Source of the DNA: Candidatus Avelusimicrobium faecicola
Lineage (GTDB): Bacteria; Elusimicrobiota; Elusimicrobia; Elusimicrobiales; Elusimicrobiaceae
Direction of reading: 5' to 3'
Assembly (NCBI GenBank): GCA_900540405.1
Contig: UQFW01000033.1
Span: 1-17,631 of the forward strand
DNA: 17,631 nucleotides
Part shown: positions 15,050 through 17,631 of the stretch, piece after piece
Numbering within the stretch: position 1 is the stretch's first letter
How the letters are laid out: each line of letters begins with the position of its first letter
Made by a program: the position numbers and the translations under genes
The notes under the pieces: generated by a model
What the model saw: the letters and a program-made list of their open reading frames with translations, nothing else
Told to the model about the DNA's origin: nothing
The model's database searches: none

Positions 15050-16120
15050 ATGAAAGAAAAAACGATTTGCATTGTCACGCCGGACAGCCGCACCTATTAC
15101 CGCGCTTTGCCGCTGGCTAAAGAATATTTGGATAAAGACCATAACGTCATCAATACCGCCGGGAAACTGCCCGACGGCCAACTGGAACAAATTGAAGTGA
15201 CTAATAAGACCGTCAAAACCTTAAAAAACGGGAAAATTGACGGCGTATTGGAAGTTATCAACCTGGCGGAAAACGCCGTCACTTTCAGCGAGCTTTACCA
15301 AGACGGCCAATTAATTGATGTAAAAGACCGCACCGAACACGGCCGCCATATCAAGCCGGCACAGCTGGCGCCTAAAGCCTCGTTATATCCGGGCACGGTT
15401 ATTAAAAGCAGTAAGGGCAGCCGCTCGTTTTATGTGCAAGGCAAAGAAGTGGCCGAAGAAACCCTTTCTTCCAACGGAACCACCGTGGAGCTATTGGGGC
15501 AAATTCCGGACGGAGATGCCAAAGAATTTAACGAAAACGGCCAAGTAGTTATGGAAGCCGTTTATCAAAACAACCAATTAAACGGCGAAATGGTGCAATA
15601 TGACGAATCCGGCGAAATTATCTCGCGCGAAATGTATGTAAACGGTATGTTGCAAGGGGAAGCGCATTATTACCAGTACCGTAATGACGAAAAATTTTGG
15701 GCCGATTGCAGTTATGATAATTCCCTGTTGCACGGAAACAGGGCCGTATATTACCCGGACGGCACCTTAAAACAGGAAGAAAACTACCGCCACGGCAAAT
15801 TAAGCGGCATAAAAACCACTTATTACAGCAGCGGCAAGGCGGAACTGCGGGAAAACTACACCGACGGCAAATTGACCGGAGAGCGGACGTTGTACTTCCC
15901 GGACGGGAATTTGTGGTATCAAGAAAATTACAAAGCCGGGAGGTTGGAAGGCGACCGGGTGGCGTTTTTCCCGAATGGGGTAAAACGGTTGGAAGAATTT
16001 TATGTGGACGGCATGATGGAAGGCATCCGCAAAGTATATGCCGAAAGCGGCGAACTGCTAACCAGTGAAGAATACCACTGGGGCGCTTTAGTACATAATA
16101 CGGAGCGGCACCATGGCTAA
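15050..16120 (+). CDS. MORN-variant (YwqK-like) repeat protein
   Basis: 356 residues, no signal peptide or membrane helix, so probably cytoplasmic. The C-terminal two thirds are about eight repeats of roughly 24 residues (153-176, 177-200, 201-226, 227-250, 251-274, 275-298, 299-322, 323-346). The consensus is LxGxxxxYYPDG, a variable stretch, ENYxDGK, as in LHGNRAVYYPDG and LTGERTLYFPDG. This matches MORN-variant (MORN_2) repeats, as in proteins annotated YwqK; the antitoxin label often attached to that family is not supported here because no toxin gene is near. The N-terminal 150 residues hold looser pieces of the same pattern (ELYQDGQL, GKLPDG). An AAAGGAA box precedes the ATG. The stop codon overlaps ispE by 8 bp, so ispE translation is probably coupled. 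The role is unknown; repeats of this kind usually bind lipids or proteins. Confidence 0.88.
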   Translation: MKEKTICIVTPDSRTYYRALPLAKEYLDKDHNVINTAGKLPDGQLEQIEVTNKTVKTLKNGKIDGVLEVINLAENAVTFSELYQDGQLIDVKDRTEHGRHIKPAQLAPKASLYPGTVIKSSKGSRSFYVQGKEVAEETLSSNGTTVELLGQIPDGDAKEFNENGQVVMEAVYQNNQLNGEMVQYDESGEIISREMYVNGMLQGEAHYYQYRNDEKFWADCSYDNSLLHGNRAVYYPDGTLKQEENYRHGKLSGIKTTYYSSGKAELRENYTDGKLTGERTLYFPDGNLWYQENYKAGRLEGDRVAFFPNGVKRLEEFYVDGMMEGIRKVYAESGELLTSEEYHWGALVHNTERHHG

Positions 16121-17057
16121 TACCAGCAAACAGTTCTGCCCGGCAAAAATAAATTTGTTTTTGGAAGTGACCGGCAAACGCCCCAACGGCTACCACAATT
16201 TGGCTATGCTGTTTGGCAAACTGACTTTGGGCGACGATTTAACGGTGGAAGTTTCCCCTGCCGAAGAAACCTCCATTACGCTGGATATTACCGGCCCGCT
16301 GGGGCAACACTTATCCGGCGACAGCACCAACATTGCCTACAAAGCGGCCCAACGGTTTTTGGAGCAGTTCGGCTTAACGGCCCGGTGCCACATTACGCTA
16401 GTCAAGCGTATCCCCATGGGGGCGGGCCTGGGCGGCGGAAGTTCCGACGGAGCCGGCGTGTTGCGCGCGTTGTGTGAAATTTACCAAAAACCGCGCCAAA
16501 GCGTAATGGCATTGGCCGCCGAATTAGGTGCGGACGTGCCTGTATTTATGTATGAAGAAACATTTATGAAAGGGGAAGGAATCGGCGAGGTTTTAACCCC
16601 GGTTCACGCCCCGGGCAAAATGCCGTTTGTAGTGCTGGTTTACCCCTGCACGGCGGTAGCCACCAAAGGGGTGTTTGCGCGGCTGAAATTGCCGGAACAA
16701 AAAGAATGCTTGACAAATGTTTCAAAATTAAATAAACTAATTAAAGACATAGGATGTGGGAAGCCACTAACGGCTTGGAAAGATTTACTCTTTAACAGGC
16801 TGGAAGAGTGTGTGTTTCCGTGTGTTCATTCCGTCAGGAATACGAAAGAAGCTCTTTGTAAATTAAATGCGGACTCTGTGTTAATGTCCGGCTCTGGTTC
16901 TACCGTTTTTGCACTGGTAGACTCCGAAACGAAAGCCAAGGATTTGGTAAATAATATAAGAAATACAGAAAGATTAGTATTCTTTTCGGCATTTCGGAGG
17001 GAGACGGATGAAAATAACGGAAATACGGATACATCTTATGGGGGAGGACCGTCTTAA
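16113..17057 (+). CDS. ispE: 4-diphosphocytidyl-2-C-methyl-D-erythritol kinase
   Basis: GHMP kinase of the non-mevalonate (MEP) isoprenoid pathway, phosphorylating CDP-methylerythritol. The 314 residues show the N-terminal substrate block CPAKINLFLEVTGKRPNGYH (9-28, Lys12), the ATP loop PMGAGLGGGSSDGA (101-114), the catalytic Asp141 in LGADVPVF and the third GHMP motif LMSGSGSTVFAL (257-268). It is slightly longer than usual: the last ~16 residues (DENNGNTDTS and on) form a polar tail encoded in the overlap with spoVG. The ATG lies in the end of the MORN-variant gene with GGAG about 7 bases upstream. From about residue 199 onward codon use changes (AGA, AGG and ATA appear, DNA becomes AT-richer), unlike the first part. 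Confidence 0.96.
   Translation: MANTSKQFCPAKINLFLEVTGKRPNGYHNLAMLFGKLTLGDDLTVEVSPAEETSITLDITGPLGQHLSGDSTNIAYKAAQRFLEQFGLTARCHITLVKRIPMGAGLGGGSSDGAGVLRALCEIYQKPRQSVMALAAELGADVPVFMYEETFMKGEGIGEVLTPVHAPGKMPFVVLVYPCTAVATKGVFARLKLPEQKECLTNVSKLNKLIKDIGCGKPLTAWKDLLFNRLEECVFPCVHSVRNTKEALCKLNADSVLMSGSGSTVFALVDSETKAKDLVNNIRNTERLVFFSAFRRETDENNGNTDTSYGGGPS
16710..16738 (+). promoter_or_regulatory. Possible internal promoter for spoVG and tRNA-Gln
   Basis: Perfect TTGACA (16710-16715), exactly 17 bp, TAAACT (16733-16738; four of six matches), inside ispE about 270 bp before the spoVG start and at the point where the sequence becomes AT-rich. A match inside coding sequence can be chance. Confidence 0.35.
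16996..17000 (+). promoter_or_regulatory. Ribosome binding site of spoVG
   Basis: GGAGG (the core of a GGAGGGAG run) with a 7-base spacer to the ATG at 17008. It lies inside ispE and supports this start despite the 50-bp overlap. Confidence 0.8.
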
Positions 17058-17343
17058 AGCGTTTGCCAGTGTCACTTTTGACGATTCGTTCGTCGTAAGG
17101 AACATGAAGGTAGTGGAGGGAACAAAAGGCGTATTTCTGTGTATGCCATCCCGCAAATTACCCGACGGCACCCATAAAGATATGGTCCATCCTATTAACC
17201 AGGAATTCAGGAAATACTTGGAAGAGAATGTTTTGAAAGCCTATAACGCCGAACTGATTAAGCATCCCGCCGGGGCTGACCAAGATAAAAACATTCTTGA
17301 ACAAGCAGAAGTGAAAGACAACACGGGTAGCAACGAGAACTGA
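17008..17343 (+). CDS. spoVG: SpoVG family regulatory protein
   Basis: SpoVG proteins are small nucleic-acid-binding regulators, first found in Bacillus sporulation and septation but widespread in non-spore-formers. The 111 residues open with MKITEIRIHLMGEDRLKAFA, continue with TFDDSFVVRNMKVVEG, then the family hallmark FLCMPSRKLPDGTHKDMVHP (43-62) and FRKYLEENVLKAY. The C-terminal tail (from about 88) is polar and acidic, longer than in the shortest members. The strong GGAGG site fixes the start 50 bp inside ispE. In Bacillus spoVG also lies close to ispE, so the neighbourhood is partly conserved. A tRNA-Gln follows 58 bp downstream. Confidence 0.96.
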   Translation: MKITEIRIHLMGEDRLKAFASVTFDDSFVVRNMKVVEGTKGVFLCMPSRKLPDGTHKDMVHPINQEFRKYLEENVLKAYNAELIKHPAGADQDKNILEQAEVKDNTGSNEN

Positions 17344-17401
17344 AAAAGGGTTTTCAGAGCAGTTTAGGGCATAGCCCCAAACGGTTATGAAAAAGTTTTA
17401 A

Positions 17402-17475
17402 TTCCGGATAGTGAAACGGTATCACCACTGGTTTTGGTCCAGTTATTCTAGGTTCGAATCCTAGTCCGGAAACCA
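17402..17475 (+). tRNA. tRNA-Gln (anticodon UUG), CCA encoded
   Basis: A complete cloverleaf by eye: acceptor TTCCGGA (17402-17408) with TCCGGAA (17465-17471); D stem GTGA/TCAC with loop AACGGTA; anticodon stem ACTGG/CCAGT with loop TTTTGGT, so the anticodon is TTG (17434-17436); T stem CTAGG/CCTAG with loop TTCGAAT; discriminator A at 17472 and genomic CCA at 17473-17475. All stems are fully paired. The anticodon reads CAA and, by wobble, CAG. It follows spoVG without a visible promoter and is closed by a terminator. Confidence 0.97.
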
Positions 17476-17488
17476 TCTACAAACTGGG

Positions 17489-17522
17489 AATACCGCCAAA
17501 CATACGTTTGGCGGTATTTTTT
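17489..17522 (+). terminator. Rho-independent terminator after tRNA-Gln
   Basis: A 12-bp perfect stem ATACCGCCAAAC (17490-17501) with GTTTGGCGGTAT (17506-17517), 4-base loop ATAC, followed by a run of T residues to 17522. It ends the ispE-spoVG-tRNA transcript. Confidence 0.93.
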
Positions 17523-17540
17523 ATCTGATTTTTACTGTTT

Positions 17541-17589
17541 TTATCTGTTTTCCCCGCCATTTTTTATTGTTTACTGTTTTCCCCCCGCC
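17541..17589. repeat. Imperfect T/C-rich direct repeat
   Basis: CTGTTTTCCCCGCC (17545-17558) recurs as CTGTTTTCCCCCCGCC (17574-17589), both preceded by a T/A-rich run; a further ACTGTTTTT lies at 17534-17542. It sits between the terminator and a possible -10 box, so it could be a regulatory site of the next gene. No gene is seen in 17523-17631. Confidence 0.5.
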
Positions 17590-17603
17590 TGTGAATGCGA
17601 CCC

Positions 17604-17609
17604 TATAAT
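17604..17609 (+). promoter_or_regulatory. Possible -10 box for a gene beyond the right edge
   Basis: A perfect TATAAT at 17604-17609, but the region 17 bp upstream is a run of C, so there is no -35 match. It is supported only by position after a terminator and before the edge. Confidence 0.3.
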
Positions 17610-17631
17610 TAGCGCGGTATGCTTTTTATCT

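Noticed and set aside
15050..16120. Toxin-antitoxin module based on the YwqK-like repeats
   Set aside because: No toxin-like gene is adjacent; the neighbours are trxA and ispE, so the family label alone is not evidence.

Overview
The window is a gene-dense stretch (nearly all coding, G+C roughly one half) from a bacterial chromosome, and almost everything in it is housekeeping. A GT9 heptosyltransferase-type gene points to a diderm (Gram-negative) cell. SpoVG without other sporulation genes, a Pol I that looks proofreading-deficient, and a MORN-variant repeat protein fit lineages such as Elusimicrobiota, but this placement is an inference and no marker here proves it.

Minus strand, read in transcription order from about 14980 down to 1. 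First come trxA, polA, coaE and rho, closely packed with polA and coaE sharing ATGA. Next is rpmE with its own likely promoter and a strong terminator. Then prfA, a GT9 glycosyltransferase, prmC, murA and folC form a compact run with short gaps or overlaps. A 714-residue coiled-coil protein has its own sigma70-type promoter and a terminator. Last are ddl, a small four-helix membrane protein and the first 21 codons of uvrA, which runs off the left edge. PrmC modifies the GGQ glutamine of the release factor encoded just upstream. MurA and Ddl make peptidoglycan precursors, and the coiled-coil gene sits between folC and ddl.

Plus strand, from about 14990 to the right edge. A divergent promoter region of 132 bp separates trxA from a 356-residue MORN-variant repeat protein. 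Its 3' end overlaps ispE, ispE overlaps spoVG by 50 bp, and a tRNA-Gln(UUG) with encoded CCA follows, closed by a strong terminator. The last ~110 bp hold a T/C-rich direct repeat and a possible -10 box for a gene beyond the edge.

The best candidates for something new are the coiled-coil protein with three near-identical 52-residue units (a leucine every seventh residue, seven in a row, then a three-residue phase slip), the MORN-variant protein translationally tied to ispE, the Glu-to-Asp change at the Pol I steric gate, and the shift in codon use that begins inside ispE. No mobile element, CRISPR array, phage or defence system was seen. No stretch longer than 300 bp lacks a gene.
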